Assembly: GCF_013388295.1 (NCBI RefSeq)
Contig: NZ_CP058235.1
Coordinates: 124,001 to 188,000, forward strand
From: Bartonella alsatica
GTDB lineage: Bacteria > Pseudomonadota > Alphaproteobacteria > Rhizobiales > Rhizobiaceae
Length of the DNA stretch: 64,000 nt
Reading direction: 5' to 3'
A model generated the notes under the pieces. That model was not told where the DNA came from, did no database searches, and saw only the letters and a program-made list of their open reading frames with translations. The translations under genes and the position numbers were made by a program. Shown here one piece after another: positions 49,877-59,924 of this stretch (within the stretch, counting starts at the first letter, position 1; each line of letters starts with the position of its first letter).

Positions 49877-51226
49877 TTACTTTTTCTGCTTATTTTCCAA
49901 TAAACGTGCACGCAACTTTGTTGCATAATTCTCTTTTATCACTTGTCGCGTACGTCCCAAAGCCATACTATTCACAGGAACATTTTCAGTAATAACACTT
50001 CCTGAAGCAATATAAGAACCGTTTCCTATAATCAATGGCGAAACAAGTGCTGAATTAGATCCAATAAAAGCATTATCACCAATCGTAGTTTTATATTTAT
50101 GAAATCCATCATAATTACAAGTAATAGTACCAGCTCCTATATTAGTATATGCACCAATTTCTGCATCACCAATATAGCTTAAATGATTAATTTTAGAAGA
50201 TTCTCCTATCTTAGCCTTTTTAACCTCACAAAAATTTCCAATCTTTACAGATCGCGCTAACTCTGTTCCAGGACGCAAACGCGCATAAGGACCAATCTGT
50301 GCACCCATACCAACTACCGCACCTTCTAGGTAACTAAATGCATGAATAACTGCTCCAGATTGTACTTTGACTCCCAACCCAAAATAAACATTTGGTTCAA
50401 TTACCACCCCTGGATCAATCTCTGTATCATAAGAAAAATAAACACTTTCTGGTTGAAGTATTGTAACACCAGATAACATTAAACTCCGTGCTTTACGCTT
50501 TTGCCACAAAGCATCAATCTCAGAAAGTTCAAAACAGTTGTTAATCCCTATAATATTTTCAAAAGGCACTTCAACGATACGAACATCTAATCCATCATGT
50601 GCTGCAATAGACACAATATCTGTTAGGTAATATTCTTGCTTCGCATTGTTATTACCAATCTTCTCTAAAAGAGAAAGTGCATGCTTACCGTTAAGAGCAA
50701 GTATGCCACCATTACAAAAAGAAATTTTTTTTTCTTCATCACTAGCATCTTTTTCTTCCACAATCGAGATAAGTTTACCCTTTTCCTGAAGAAGACGCCC
50801 ATAACCCGTTGGATTTGGAGCATGAAAACCAGCAACAACGACATCTGCTCCACTAGTAAGTTGTGCACGAATTTGTAACAACGAATCTCGCTCAATTAAA
50901 GGAGTGTCCCCAAAAATAATGAGCACATCATCAATATCTTCCTGCAAAGCTAAGCGAGCTGAAAGAGCAGCATGTGCAGTTCCCAAGCGCTCTTTTTGTT
51001 CAAAAATCACCGCATTTTTGGCAAATGATTGAATAGTTTCAGTAACATCTTTAGCACCCAATCCTACAACAACTGCTAATTGTGAAGCGCCTGCTAATTC
51101 TATTTGTTTTATAACGTGGCATATAAGAGGTAATCCAGCAATTTTATGCAGTACTTTAGGAAGGGATGACTTCATACGCGTTCCCTCACCTGCTGCAAGA
51201 ACAATAAAAAGACAATTTCTAACCAT
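49877..51226 (-). CDS. glmU: Bifunctional UDP-GlcNAc pyrophosphorylase / GlcN-1-P acetyltransferase
   Basis: A 449-residue two-domain enzyme. The N-terminal uridylyltransferase has [20 protein letters not shown] (the GxGxRxxxxxPK loop), IFGDTPLI and NGGILAL. The C-terminal left-handed beta helix carries hexapeptide repeats from about residue 250 ([54 protein letters not shown]). It completes UDP-GlcNAc synthesis after GlmS and GlmM. It lies 14 bases after ccdA and upstream of glmS in the same direction. Confidence 0.97.
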   Translation of the reverse strand: MVRNCLFIVLAAGEGTRMKSSLPKVLHKIAGLPLICHVIKQIELAGASQLAVVVGLGAKDVTETIQSFAKNAVIFEQKERLGTAHAALSARLALQEDIDDVLIIFGDTPLIERDSLLQIRAQLTSGADVVVAGFHAPNPTGYGRLLQEKGKLISIVEEKDASDEEKKISFCNGGILALNGKHALSLLEKIGNNNAKQEYYLTDIVSIAAHDGLDVRIVEVPFENIIGINNCFELSEIDALWQKRKARSLMLSGVTILQPESVYFSYDTEIDPGVVIEPNVYFGLGVKVQSGAVIHAFSYLEGAVVGMGAQIGPYARLRPGTELARSVKIGNFCEVKKAKIGESSKINHLSYIGDAEIGAYTNIGAGTITCNYDGFHKYKTTIGDNAFIGSNSALVSPLIIGNGSYIASGSVITENVPVNSMALGRTRQVIKENYATKLRARLLENKQKK

Positions 51227-51240
51227 AAAAATACATAAAA

Positions 51241-52026
51241 CTAACGAAAAGAACCAAAAAAATTCACAATATCATACCAATGAATAGCTTCAACATTACT
51301 CAAAGAAGGATAATGTTCCAAAAGCCAAAAAGAAAAATCCTGCATAGAGCCTGTTAAAAACAAAATACCAGTAACAACTAAAAAAATACCAATAATTTTC
51401 TCAACTTTTCCTAAATGAATACGAAAAATTCCTAAGAATCTCATAAAACTGCTGGAAAATAAAGCTGCTAATATGAAAGGCACACCAAGGCCTAACGCAT
51501 AAACCCCCAAAAGGAGTGCTCCTTCACCTACAGTTTCTTTTGTTCCGGCAAGAGTTATGACAGGCCCTAAAATTGGTCCAATACATGGTGTCCAACCAAA
51601 TGCAAAAGCTAAACCAATAACATAAGCCCCTAAAGGACCAGCTGGTGTTTTGTGCGTTTGAAAACGTGCTTCACGAAATAAAAAAGCAATCTTGAAAAGG
51701 CCCAAAAAGTTCAAACCAAAAATGATAATGATAATCCCAGCAGCAAGTGCAAACCAATCACGATAATAACCGATAAACTTACCAACAGTGCTTGCACTGG
51801 CACCTAAAACAATAAAAACGGTTGTAAAACCGAGCACAAAAGCAACAACAGAAGAAAGCATTCCCCACCGTATAAATGCTCTTCCATTACGCTTTTCTGA
51901 ACGAAAATCATCAATACCAATACCTGCCATAAAACACAAATAAGGAGGAACTAATGGCAAAACGCACGGTGATAAAAAAGATAATGCACCAGCAAAAAAT
52001 ACACCAATTGTTGAAATTTCTATCAC
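51241..52026 (-). CDS. ccdA: Cytochrome c biogenesis protein CcdA (thiol-disulfide transporter)
   Basis: A 261-residue membrane protein with six predicted helices. The two redox cysteines are in helix 1 ([20 protein letters not shown]) and helix 4 ([20 protein letters not shown]), the CcdA signature. It moves electrons from cytosolic thioredoxin to periplasmic thiol proteins for cytochrome c assembly. It lies between the secreted hypothetical protein and glmU with short gaps, probably in one transcription unit. Confidence 0.94.
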   Translation of the reverse strand: MIEISTIGVFFAGALSFLSPCVLPLVPPYLCFMAGIGIDDFRSEKRNGRAFIRWGMLSSVVAFVLGFTTVFIVLGASASTVGKFIGYYRDWFALAAGIIIIIFGLNFLGLFKIAFLFREARFQTHKTPAGPLGAYVIGLAFAFGWTPCIGPILGPVITLAGTKETVGEGALLLGVYALGLGVPFILAALFSSSFMRFLGIFRIHLGKVEKIIGIFLVVTGILFLTGSMQDFSFWLLEHYPSLSNVEAIHWYDIVNFFGSFR

Positions 52027-52073
52027 AAAAACCCTCTACCCGTTTCTTATCACGCTTTATGCCATGAATCGCT

Positions 52074-53042
52074 TTAATCTATTCCCTCATCGATTCGTTG
52101 CATATTTTGTGCATTTGCTACCACACTTATATCTTCATCATGGCCAGAGACAACAGAAAAAACTTTCTGGTAAATTTTATATTTATTTTTAGCAATTGCA
52201 ATATACTCACCCTCAGCTAATACGAGAGAAACATAAGCGCCAACTGTTTCGTAAACGATATCACCAGAATCATTAGTAATAGACCAACTTGTATCTGCAA
52301 GTGCTTCCCCACCTTCTTGCCGTACCAATTTTAAGACAATTTGAGCTGCCTGATGTTCAAGAGTTACTTCTGTAATTTTACCTGCATCTACTTGGATATC
52401 GGAACGAACAATAGCGTTAACAGACCCATAATGAGAAGCAAGATGATAGCGTCCAGTTTTCAAACGCACAATTGATTGAGGTTTAATATTTGATAAGATC
52501 ACACCAGTGTCGTCATTTTCTTTTTCATCTTCATAAATAGTGAACCGCAATTCCTTTTCATTAATTATACCATTTAAGAGTGTAGCATTTAAAATAACAC
52601 CACCAGCTTCAAGATTGAAATTCTTCACAAGACTTTGCCCACTTTCTAAACTTACATGGTGTACCGCACTCGCATGACCAAATGAAACATGAACAAGATA
52701 ACTCCCTGGTTCTAAGTCAAAACGCGCACTACCACCTTCATAAGTTGCAATTAATGGTAATTTATTATCAATCCCCAAGATAGGTGCATAAATTCGCCAT
52801 ACGAGCCCCTTCACAATATCTTCACTATTGTTTTTTAATCGAGCATGTAAAATAAGTTTGGTGTGAGAAACTAAATTTTCTTTTTCACGATCTTGAGATT
52901 TTAAAATGAAATTCGTTGATTGTTTTTGTTGATAATTTTGGTTTCGGTCCTCTTCAGAAAAAACAGAATCACTCCAAACCAATAAGGTAAGCGCCCCACA
53001 CAAACACAACAACCGACGCAATATTTTTGTAAGAATACCCAT
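52074..53042 (-). CDS. Secreted hypothetical protein with beta-sandwich-like repeats
   Basis: From ATG 53042 the product has 322 residues; longer in-frame starts overlap erpA and look untranslated. The N-terminus is a signal peptide (RRLLCLCGALTLLVWSDSVF, cleavage near SEE). The rest is beta-rich with repeated patterns such as ARFDLEPGSYLVHVSFG, IVRLKTGRYHLASHYGS and VSLVLAEGEYIAIAKNKY, like carboxypeptidase-regulatory or PEGA-type folds. It is probably periplasmic. I do not recognise a named family. The neighbours ErpA and CcdA suggest, but do not prove, a link to redox or envelope protein maturation. Confidence 0.8.
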   Translation of the reverse strand: MGILTKILRRLLCLCGALTLLVWSDSVFSEEDRNQNYQQKQSTNFILKSQDREKENLVSHTKLILHARLKNNSEDIVKGLVWRIYAPILGIDNKLPLIATYEGGSARFDLEPGSYLVHVSFGHASAVHHVSLESGQSLVKNFNLEAGGVILNATLLNGIINEKELRFTIYEDEKENDDTGVILSNIKPQSIVRLKTGRYHLASHYGSVNAIVRSDIQVDAGKITEVTLEHQAAQIVLKLVRQEGGEALADTSWSITNDSGDIVYETVGAYVSLVLAEGEYIAIAKNKYKIYQKVFSVVSGHDEDISVVANAQNMQRIDEGID

Positions 53043-53103
53043 TTTTACATTGTTGACCAAAGTGATAATTTTTTCAAGAAACAATATTACTAAAGTCATC
53101 ATT

Positions 53104-53427
53104 CTAAATTGAAAAACTAACACCACAACCACATGACGACACAGCATTGGGATTATGAATTTGAAAAGACTGCCCCATAAGGTCATCAACAAAATCGATT
53201 TCAGCCCCTTCCATGAAAGGAAGTGATAATGAATCAATAAAGACAATTGCTCCACCTTTTTTAAGAACGAGATCGTCTTCATGTTTTTCAGAAACCAAAT
53301 TGTACTTATAAGAGAAACCGGAACACCCTCCGCCCTCAACGGAAATACGTAACCCTATTTTATCAGGTGAACTCAAAAGTATCTGTGCAATCCGCTTGGC
53401 AGCAATATCTGAAATAATCACACTCAT
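53104..53427 (-). CDS. erpA: Iron-sulfur cluster insertion protein ErpA (A-type carrier)
   Basis: The 107-residue product starts MSVIISDIAAKRIAQIL at 53427, with AAGGA nine bases upstream (ATG 53433 is close behind). The three A-type carrier cysteines are visible in VEGGGCSGFSYKY and the C-terminal SSCGCGVSF. It receives Fe-S clusters and inserts them into apoproteins in the cytosol. It is divergent from dgt, as in many alphaproteobacteria, and appears to head the unit running to glmS. Confidence 0.95.
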   Translation of the reverse strand: MSVIISDIAAKRIAQILLSSPDKIGLRISVEGGGCSGFSYKYNLVSEKHEDDLVLKKGGAIVFIDSLSLPFMEGAEIDFVDDLMGQSFQIHNPNAVSSCGCGVSFSI

Positions 53428-53533
53428 TTTCATATATCCTTGCATTAAACTATCAAGAAAGAGTATCCCCAATGAAAGAAAATTTTATAAATAAAATGAA
53501 CCTTAATTTTAAAATGAAAATGAACAGCTTGCA

Positions 53534-54730
53534 ATGGATATAAGCAATATCAATTACCAATCCCGAGCGGTCTATAGTGCCAACCCACAAACAAGTCGTG
53601 GTAGACTATTCCATGAGATCATAAATACCATGCGATCACCTTTTCAACGAGATAGAGATCGCATTATTCATTCCAATGCATTTCGGCGCCTTAAACACAA
53701 AACGCAAGTGTTTATTGCTGATGAAAGCGATTATTATCGTACGCGGTTGACACATTCAATAGAGGTTTCTCAAATTGCACGAACATTAGCTCGTGCACTC
53801 AGCCTTGATGAAGATCTTGCTGAAGCTATTGCTCTCGTTCACGACTTTGGGCATACGCCTTTCGGCCACGCAGGAGAAGATGCTCTTAATGAAGCAATGG
53901 CACCTTATGGTGGCTTTAACCATAATGCACAAGCATTACGCATTGTTACAAAACTAGAACAGCGCTATGCAAATTTTGATGGACTTAACCTTACTTGGGA
54001 AACACTCGAAGGACTTGTGAAACATAACGGCCCCCTTTTAGGCCCTTATGCAAACAATAAAAATGTTCCTATCGACATTCTAGAATACAATGCAAAACAA
54101 AATCTAGAGCTCAACTGCTTTGCTGGATTAGAAGCACAATGTGCTGCTATTGCTGATGATATTGCTTACAATGCACATGATATCGATGATGGGTTGCGTT
54201 CGCAGTTTTTAACACTTGAACAGTTTGAACAGATTTCACTGACAGCAGCATTATTAAAAGATATAACAGATGAACATCCACAGCTCGATCAAACTCGACG
54301 CGGTTACACACTTGTACGAAGACAAATAACGACTATGGTTGAAGATGTTATCAAACAATCACAAAAAAATTTAGCACAAATCAAACCAACAAGCATAAAT
54401 GATGTTCACCAAGCAAAACAAACTATTGTTACCTTTTCGCCCACAATGACCGTTTACGAAAAAGAATTAAAAGGATTTCTGTTTAAAAACCTTTATCACC
54501 ATGATCAAGTTCTTAGTCGTCGCAATGCAGCAAAACGCATTGTACAAAAATTATTCGATTGTTATTATCAAAACCCAGATACAATGCCTGAAAGTTGGTA
54601 TAGAAAAACAGTTCACTTAACAAATTATGAGTTAGCACGTCTCATTGCTGACTTTCTGTCAGGTATGACTGATCACTACGCTCTACGTGAATATCACCGT
54701 TTAGTTGACCACACAGATAATTTCATTTAA
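53534..54730 (+). CDS. dgt: dGTP triphosphohydrolase-like protein
   Basis: A 398-residue HD-domain protein. The metal-binding HD motifs are [16 protein letters not shown] (H), [19 protein letters not shown] (HD) and [14 protein letters not shown] (D). The N-terminus has [20 protein letters not shown] and the nucleotide-binding [20 protein letters not shown]. Such enzymes hydrolyse dNTPs to the nucleoside and triphosphate. The gene order erpA/dgt/argS/SPOR is typical of Rhizobiales and Caulobacterales. It ends 31 bases before argS. Confidence 0.95.
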   Translation: MDISNINYQSRAVYSANPQTSRGRLFHEIINTMRSPFQRDRDRIIHSNAFRRLKHKTQVFIADESDYYRTRLTHSIEVSQIARTLARALSLDEDLAEAIALVHDFGHTPFGHAGEDALNEAMAPYGGFNHNAQALRIVTKLEQRYANFDGLNLTWETLEGLVKHNGPLLGPYANNKNVPIDILEYNAKQNLELNCFAGLEAQCAAIADDIAYNAHDIDDGLRSQFLTLEQFEQISLTAALLKDITDEHPQLDQTRRGYTLVRRQITTMVEDVIKQSQKNLAQIKPTSINDVHQAKQTIVTFSPTMTVYEKELKGFLFKNLYHHDQVLSRRNAAKRIVQKLFDCYYQNPDTMPESWYRKTVHLTNYELARLIADFLSGMTDHYALREYHRLVDHTDNFI

Positions 54731-54761
54731 TTGCTTTTGAATATCACGATGGAAGTTGAAT

Positions 54762-56519
54762 ATGAATGTCTTTAAAAACTTCGAAGAAAAAATTAAAAAA
54801 TCAATAGAATTATCTAATATAAAAGGAAAAAATGGAGAAGATATAGATTTATCAAAAATCACCGTTGACCCGCCACGTGATTCTTCACATGGCCATTTAT
54901 CAACAAACGCTGCTATGGTGCTTGCAAATTCTATTGGATTAAATCCTCGCACACTTGCAGAAAAGATCATAAATCTTCTTAAAAATGAACCCTCTATCGA
55001 AAATATTGATGTTGCTGGTCCTGGTTTTATCAATATAAAACTTACAAAATTATTTTGGCAAGATGTAATAAAATTTATACTTGAAACAGGTACATCTTAC
55101 GGCCGTATTCCAATGGGACAAGGAAAACGGATCAATGTTGAGTATGTATCAGCAAATCCTACAGGACCAATGCATGTGGGGCATTGTCGAGGCGCTGTTG
55201 TTGGAGATGTTCTCTCCAATTTGCTGCAATTTGTTGGCTATGACATTACAAAAGAATATTACATCAATGATGCTGGTAAACAAATAGAAGTACTCGCCCA
55301 CTCTGTCCTGTTGCGTTATCGCGAAGCTCTTGGACAAAAAATTAATGAAATTCCAGAAGGCCTCTATCCTGGTGAATATTTGATACCGTTAGGTCAAGCC
55401 CTTGCTCAAGAATTTGGTGACCAATTACTCACTATGGATAAAAATGAAGCTTTATCTATCGTGAAGGAACGTGCAATTCACGCAATGATGACAATGATTC
55501 GCAAAGATTTAGCTGCCCTTAATATCTATCATGATATCTTTTTCTCTGAACGGATGCTTTATGCAAATAATGCGCGCGCTATTCGTAGCACGATTAATGA
55601 CCTCACTTTAAATGGTTATATCTACAAAGGCAAACTTCCACCACCAAAAGGGAAAAACAGAGAAGATTGGGAGCCAAGCGAGCAAACTTTATTTCGTTCA
55701 ACAGATGTTGGAGATGACCAAGACCGTGTCTTAATTAAATCTGACGGTTCTTACACTTATTTTGCTGCTGATATTGCTTATTTTCATGATAAATTCAATC
55801 GTCATTTTGATGAAATGATTTATATTTTAGGGGCAGATCATGCTGGTTATGTAAAACGACTAGAAGCAATGGCAAAAGCAATTTCTGGTGATAAAGCCAA
55901 ATTGAGCGTTTTCTTATGCCAATTAGTAAAACTCTTTCGCAACGGTCAACCTGTACGCATGTCAAAAAGAGCAGGATCATTTGTTACTTTGCGTGATGTT
56001 GTAGAAGAAGTTGGTCGTGATCCAGTGCGTTTTATGATGCTGTTTCGTAAGTGTGAAGCACCCCTCGATTTTGATTTTGCAAAAGTGACAGAGCAATCAA
56101 AAGATAACCCCATCTTTTACGTACAATATGCCAGTGCACGCTGTCACTCAGTCTTTCGTCAAGCACAAGAAACACTTCATATTAAAAATTTTTCAAATGA
56201 TATAATAATTGCGCATCTTAACCGATTAACAAACGATAATGAAATATCCTTAATACGTAAAATTTCTGAATATCCACGTATCATTGAGCAATCCGTAATT
56301 CATAAAGAACCACATCGATTAGCGTTTTATCTCTATGACCTTGCTTCCAGCTTTCATGCCCATTGGAATAAAGGGAATGATAATCTCGATTTACGCTTTA
56401 TTCAGCCTGATGATAAAGAACTATCACTTGCCAGATTGGGATTAATACAAGCTGTCATGAATATTCTATCATCAGGACTTACAATTGTAGGAATCGAAGC
56501 AGCAACAGAAATGCGTTGA
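54762..56519 (+). CDS. argS: Arginyl-tRNA synthetase
   Basis: A 585-residue class I synthetase starting [13 protein letters not shown] at 54762 with GGAAG six bases upstream; an in-frame TTG two codons earlier is unlikely. The HIGH motif is [17 protein letters not shown] and the KMSKS-like loop is [13 protein letters not shown]. An N-terminal Add-1 domain ([20 protein letters not shown]) and a C-terminal DALR domain with [14 protein letters not shown] are present. It charges tRNA-Arg in the cytosol. Length is normal. Confidence 0.97.
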   Translation: MNVFKNFEEKIKKSIELSNIKGKNGEDIDLSKITVDPPRDSSHGHLSTNAAMVLANSIGLNPRTLAEKIINLLKNEPSIENIDVAGPGFINIKLTKLFWQDVIKFILETGTSYGRIPMGQGKRINVEYVSANPTGPMHVGHCRGAVVGDVLSNLLQFVGYDITKEYYINDAGKQIEVLAHSVLLRYREALGQKINEIPEGLYPGEYLIPLGQALAQEFGDQLLTMDKNEALSIVKERAIHAMMTMIRKDLAALNIYHDIFFSERMLYANNARAIRSTINDLTLNGYIYKGKLPPPKGKNREDWEPSEQTLFRSTDVGDDQDRVLIKSDGSYTYFAADIAYFHDKFNRHFDEMIYILGADHAGYVKRLEAMAKAISGDKAKLSVFLCQLVKLFRNGQPVRMSKRAGSFVTLRDVVEEVGRDPVRFMMLFRKCEAPLDFDFAKVTEQSKDNPIFYVQYASARCHSVFRQAQETLHIKNFSNDIIIAHLNRLTNDNEISLIRKISEYPRIIEQSVIHKEPHRLAFYLYDLASSFHAHWNKGNDNLDLRFIQPDDKELSLARLGLIQAVMNILSSGLTIVGIEAATEMR

Positions 56520-56670
56520 AAAAGTTCTATAAATACATAAAATAGATACTTTATTGATAAACTTTTTCGTATATCTCTGTCGTAGGAGGGGGGAAATTTA
56601 TAAATAAAAATAATAAATCAAAATTAACCATTTATTGCACACCGATGCAGATCATCATGTGAGAAAAGCT

Positions 56671-59166
56671 ATGAGCGATAACGATCGCAAAAATCCGTAC
56701 GAAATGAAGCAAGATCATAAACACCATGATCCTTTAGAAAGACTTACGCGAATTTTTAATCCGCACAAACAAAGGGAACATCAAAATGATCAATCGATAT
56801 CTCCTGTCCCTAAAACTTCATCCTATGATGATGTTGATTTGTCCTTTCTAGAAGCAGAACTTAAAAGCAATTTAACAAATGATTTGCCTTTTGAAGATAA
56901 AAAGAAGCAATGGAATTTACATGCAACTTCCGAACAATCAACCTCAAATATTGCACCAACTTCTTCTTTGAACCATTTAGAAAAAAATAATTCTTTATCT
57001 AAAGATGCAAATTCTTCACCTATTAGTCATGATGAAGAACAAATTTTAGACGCGCTCTCTCCATTACCTATCCAAAAGAAACAATCACCTCAAAATATAA
57101 CGACATTAATCAATACTGATTCTTTTTTTGAAAAAAGCGATTTCAGTGAACAATCAGATAATCTCTTCTTTGATGAAACTAATAAACACGCAAACAAAAA
57201 AGACAGAACAGAATCCATCAACCAAAGTCGCAGTTCTTTATTAACAACTTCGCTAGAAGAAGATATTGTAAATATACAGCAAAATCATGATGACAATCAA
57301 AACTTCAATGATACTTCCGTAAACCATCCCTATAAAGTCTTAGCTGATCAAGAAAATCAAGCTAAAGAGTATTATACTGATGTCTTTCTTCCCTCTACGG
57401 ACATGTTTCCCTCTTCTTCTGATCTTATTCCAGAAAAAGAAGACATTGGAAGAAATGAAACAATAAGAGACTTACCATTACCTTCGGATTCAACACAAAT
57501 AGGCAATCAGTCTGATTTAAAAGGCTTTCCGCAAGAACGCCATCCGATCGATTATCCTCAGTTTTATGAAGAAAAATCCTTACAACAAGAAACTTATACT
57601 GAAAAAACTCCGAAATATCGTGATGCTCAAGCCCAATACATTAACAACACTGAAAATATCTCTGAGCAAAATGATAAAAAAGAAGTGCCTCATATCCAAA
57701 ATAATTTAAATAATATACGCTCTTCATCGGAAACCCTTACTACAAAACAAGCGAATAGTTTTTTTGCTCATAACTATCCGCGCAAGAACACTCCCCCTCC
57801 AAATGTCGATACTTATAAATTTGCAGAGGAAATCGTAGAAAAAACTGGTCCCATTATGGTTCCTGAAGTTCCATATGAAGCTCCAGAATATGATGTACCA
57901 ACTGATGATTTGAAAGAAGAATTTGCTGATGTACTCAATGTCGGAAATGTTTCAGAAGAAAATTTTTTGCGGCAACAACAACAAAATGAAATCTTCAATG
58001 AAATCTTTCATCAAACTATGCAAACTCCAAAAGATGATGCATATACAAATTCTCAAGCTCAACAAGCCAACTATTTTTCCACTGATAATAGAGACTATTA
58101 TTCTTCCTCTTTTACCGAGAATTCATTATATAAAGATGCAGATCAAATCTCCACTCATCCACCATCTACTCCTCCTTTAAAAAGTTTTATTGTTGGTAAA
58201 ACTCTTGCAAAAAGCGCTATTTTTCTTACCTTAATAGCAATTGGTTTTGTTGGTTATTCTCATTTTTTTATGCAATCACAAAAAAATGAAAGTGCACCGA
58301 TTATCTACGCTGACCATACGCCTTTCAAATTTAAACAAGAAACAGCTGAAACGAAGAATGATGTTGCACATAATTTAGATATTTATAAACAAAAAACCGA
58401 GCAAAATGAAAAACAAGAAAATACACAGCAATTTCTTATCGATAATTCTGAACAACCTGAAGACTTAGAAGAAGTAAACCAACGAGAAGCCACAAGTCTT
58501 TCATCCCCTTCCCTTGATGAATCGGATATTGAAGATGCCGTAACTGAAGCTATCAATCACACTATTCCAATGCGTGAAGTGCAAACTGTTATTGTAAACC
58601 AAGACGGCACAATTGTATTAACGCCAAAGCAACACACAGAAAGAAAAACAATTGATGAACAAAAAGAACGTATTGATCAGGCTGATGTAGATCAATTGCA
58701 AGATTTTTCCACTGTTTCTTCACACGAATTCGATATAAATAACAAAAAAACAGAAGATAATCTCACGAGTGATATTGATAAAATAATAGCAGAAAGTGCC
58801 TCTACTTCTAATATTGAAGAAAAAATTATACCAATTCCTTCGCATGCAGAAAGAAATTCAGAGAAGCAAATACATACTGCCTCTCGCGTAACACAACCAA
58901 GCCCAATAATCACACAAAATTCAGAAAGTTATTACGTACAACTTGCCTCCCAACCAACCCATGCACTGGCTAGGGATTCTTTGAAAAAAATGAAATTCAG
59001 GTTTGGATCTCTTATTGGCGTTCGTCCTTTAAATATTCAGTCTGCTCTCATACCAGGAAAAGGAACCTATTATCGTGTTCGTATTCAAACAGAAAATCGG
59101 AATGATGCCATAACCCTCTGTGAAAGCATTAAAAATTCTGGAGGAGATTGCTTCATCACGCGCTAA
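56671..59166 (+). CDS. Large SPOR-domain membrane protein
   Basis: From ATG 56671 (MSDNDRKNPYEMKQ) the protein has 831 residues. About 500 N-terminal residues are polar, acidic, Ser/Asn/Gln-rich and likely disordered in the cytosol. One transmembrane helix follows (about 511-532, LAKSAIFLTLIAIGFVGYSH), then a disordered periplasmic linker and a C-terminal SPOR domain (about 751-831, SYYVQLASQPTHALARDSLK). SPOR domains bind denuded septal glycan and recruit proteins to division sites. It follows argS as in other alphaproteobacteria, where homologues are thought to act in division or envelope integrity; the partners here are unknown. Confidence 0.9.
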   Translation: MSDNDRKNPYEMKQDHKHHDPLERLTRIFNPHKQREHQNDQSISPVPKTSSYDDVDLSFLEAELKSNLTNDLPFEDKKKQWNLHATSEQSTSNIAPTSSLNHLEKNNSLSKDANSSPISHDEEQILDALSPLPIQKKQSPQNITTLINTDSFFEKSDFSEQSDNLFFDETNKHANKKDRTESINQSRSSLLTTSLEEDIVNIQQNHDDNQNFNDTSVNHPYKVLADQENQAKEYYTDVFLPSTDMFPSSSDLIPEKEDIGRNETIRDLPLPSDSTQIGNQSDLKGFPQERHPIDYPQFYEEKSLQQETYTEKTPKYRDAQAQYINNTENISEQNDKKEVPHIQNNLNNIRSSSETLTTKQANSFFAHNYPRKNTPPPNVDTYKFAEEIVEKTGPIMVPEVPYEAPEYDVPTDDLKEEFADVLNVGNVSEENFLRQQQQNEIFNEIFHQTMQTPKDDAYTNSQAQQANYFSTDNRDYYSSSFTENSLYKDADQISTHPPSTPPLKSFIVGKTLAKSAIFLTLIAIGFVGYSHFFMQSQKNESAPIIYADHTPFKFKQETAETKNDVAHNLDIYKQKTEQNEKQENTQQFLIDNSEQPEDLEEVNQREATSLSSPSLDESDIEDAVTEAINHTIPMREVQTVIVNQDGTIVLTPKQHTERKTIDEQKERIDQADVDQLQDFSTVSSHEFDINNKKTEDNLTSDIDKIIAESASTSNIEEKIIPIPSHAERNSEKQIHTASRVTQPSPIITQNSESYYVQLASQPTHALARDSLKKMKFRFGSLIGVRPLNIQSALIPGKGTYYRVRIQTENRNDAITLCESIKNSGGDCFITR

Positions 59167-59168
59167 CA

Positions 59169-59203
59169 AATAATGCAGAGGCTTTAATAACCGCTGCATT
59201 ATT
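59169..59203 (+). terminator. Hairpin after the SPOR gene, likely terminator
   Basis: A perfect 10-bp stem (AATAATGCAG / CTGCATTATT) that can extend by inner GG/CC pairs begins two bases after the TAA of the SPOR gene. It is followed by GATTTTGG, a weak T-run. It probably ends the dgt-argS-SPOR transcript. Confidence 0.65.
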
Positions 59204-59286
59204 GATTTTGGTAGTAATTTATTGATTAATTTCAGAGTGCAAATTCATACTATTAAATTTTTCTTCTCTATACATTTGAAATGATT

Positions 59287-59622
59287 TTACTTCTTAATCC
59301 GTGTCGAATTGTTTTCCTCTGAGGGATTTTGTTCATGAAATAAAGGTAATCTCTGGCTTTTATAGGTATAAGGTACAGCAGATGTTGGATTTAAATTTTT
59401 TTTCGTACTTGTTATCGTTTGGCTTGATTCTGTCGTATTATAGTGAGATATACGTTCAGGAGATTTTTCAAAAAAAGATCCTAAAAAGCCGAAAATGAAC
59501 CAGATAATAAAAAGCGCAAGAAAAATGGCAAGGATACCTTTACCAATCGAATTACGCTGTTCACGTTCTTTCTTTTCTGCAGCCATACGTTCTTCGTATG
59601 TGGAGTAATTTCTATCAATCAT
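59287..59622 (-). CDS. Small single-helix membrane protein, unknown
   Basis: A 111-residue protein. A charged N-terminus with coiled-coil character (YEERMAAEKKEREQRNSIGK) leads into one transmembrane helix (about residues 29-50, ILAIFLALFIIWFIFGFLGS) and a polar Ser/Thr/Asn-rich tail of about 60 residues. AAAAGGAATTTACT lies before the ATG. I do not recognise the family. It is convergent with the SPOR gene and divergent from ilvE. Confidence 0.65.
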   Translation of the reverse strand: MIDRNYSTYEERMAAEKKEREQRNSIGKGILAIFLALFIIWFIFGFLGSFFEKSPERISHYNTTESSQTITSTKKNLNPTSAVPYTYKSQRLPLFHEQNPSEENNSTRIKK

Positions 59623-59924
59623 AGTAAATTCCTTTTCTCAACTCCCCTATCTTTAAGTAGTAATAGGATATGCATATACAAATTTATTCAAATACTTATT
59701 TGAGAAACAATAAATATGTAGAAAGGTTCCTGATTATTTGATAAAATCTAGAAGGAGGAGCATGAAAAAACCAATAAAATATCCTTAATAGTCTTTTCTT
59801 TCAATTCTACAATAAGCCATTGACACAAATAATTTGCTAATAATAAAGTCCTAAGGAAAGCACTTCATTATTTTTTATAATAAAAAACACCTAGAAATAA
59901 AGCGTATCCCAAAAGGTTTTACTT
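59623..59924. other. Divergent intergenic region upstream of ilvE
   Basis: About 300 AT-rich bases. The one notable element is a strong AAGGAGGAG site with a nine-codon ORF at 59762-59788, listed separately. The promoters of the small membrane protein and of ilvE should be here. Confidence 0.4.
59762..59788 (+). promoter_or_regulatory. Possible leader peptide ORF upstream of ilvE
   Basis: AAGGAGGAG ends two bases before an ATG opening MKKPIKYP and a TAA. The ribosome site is nearer to consensus than most in the window, but the ORF is only eight codons and 136 bases lie between it and ilvE. It could be an attenuator-type leader or the relic of a lost gene. It carries one Ile codon and no Leu or Val codons, so classic branched-chain attenuation is not evident. 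Confidence 0.25.

Noticed and set aside
47462..51226. glmS ribozyme or riboswitch upstream of glmS/glmU
   Set aside because: The 171-base gap before glmS has no ribozyme-like core, and this RNA is known from Gram-positive bacteria.
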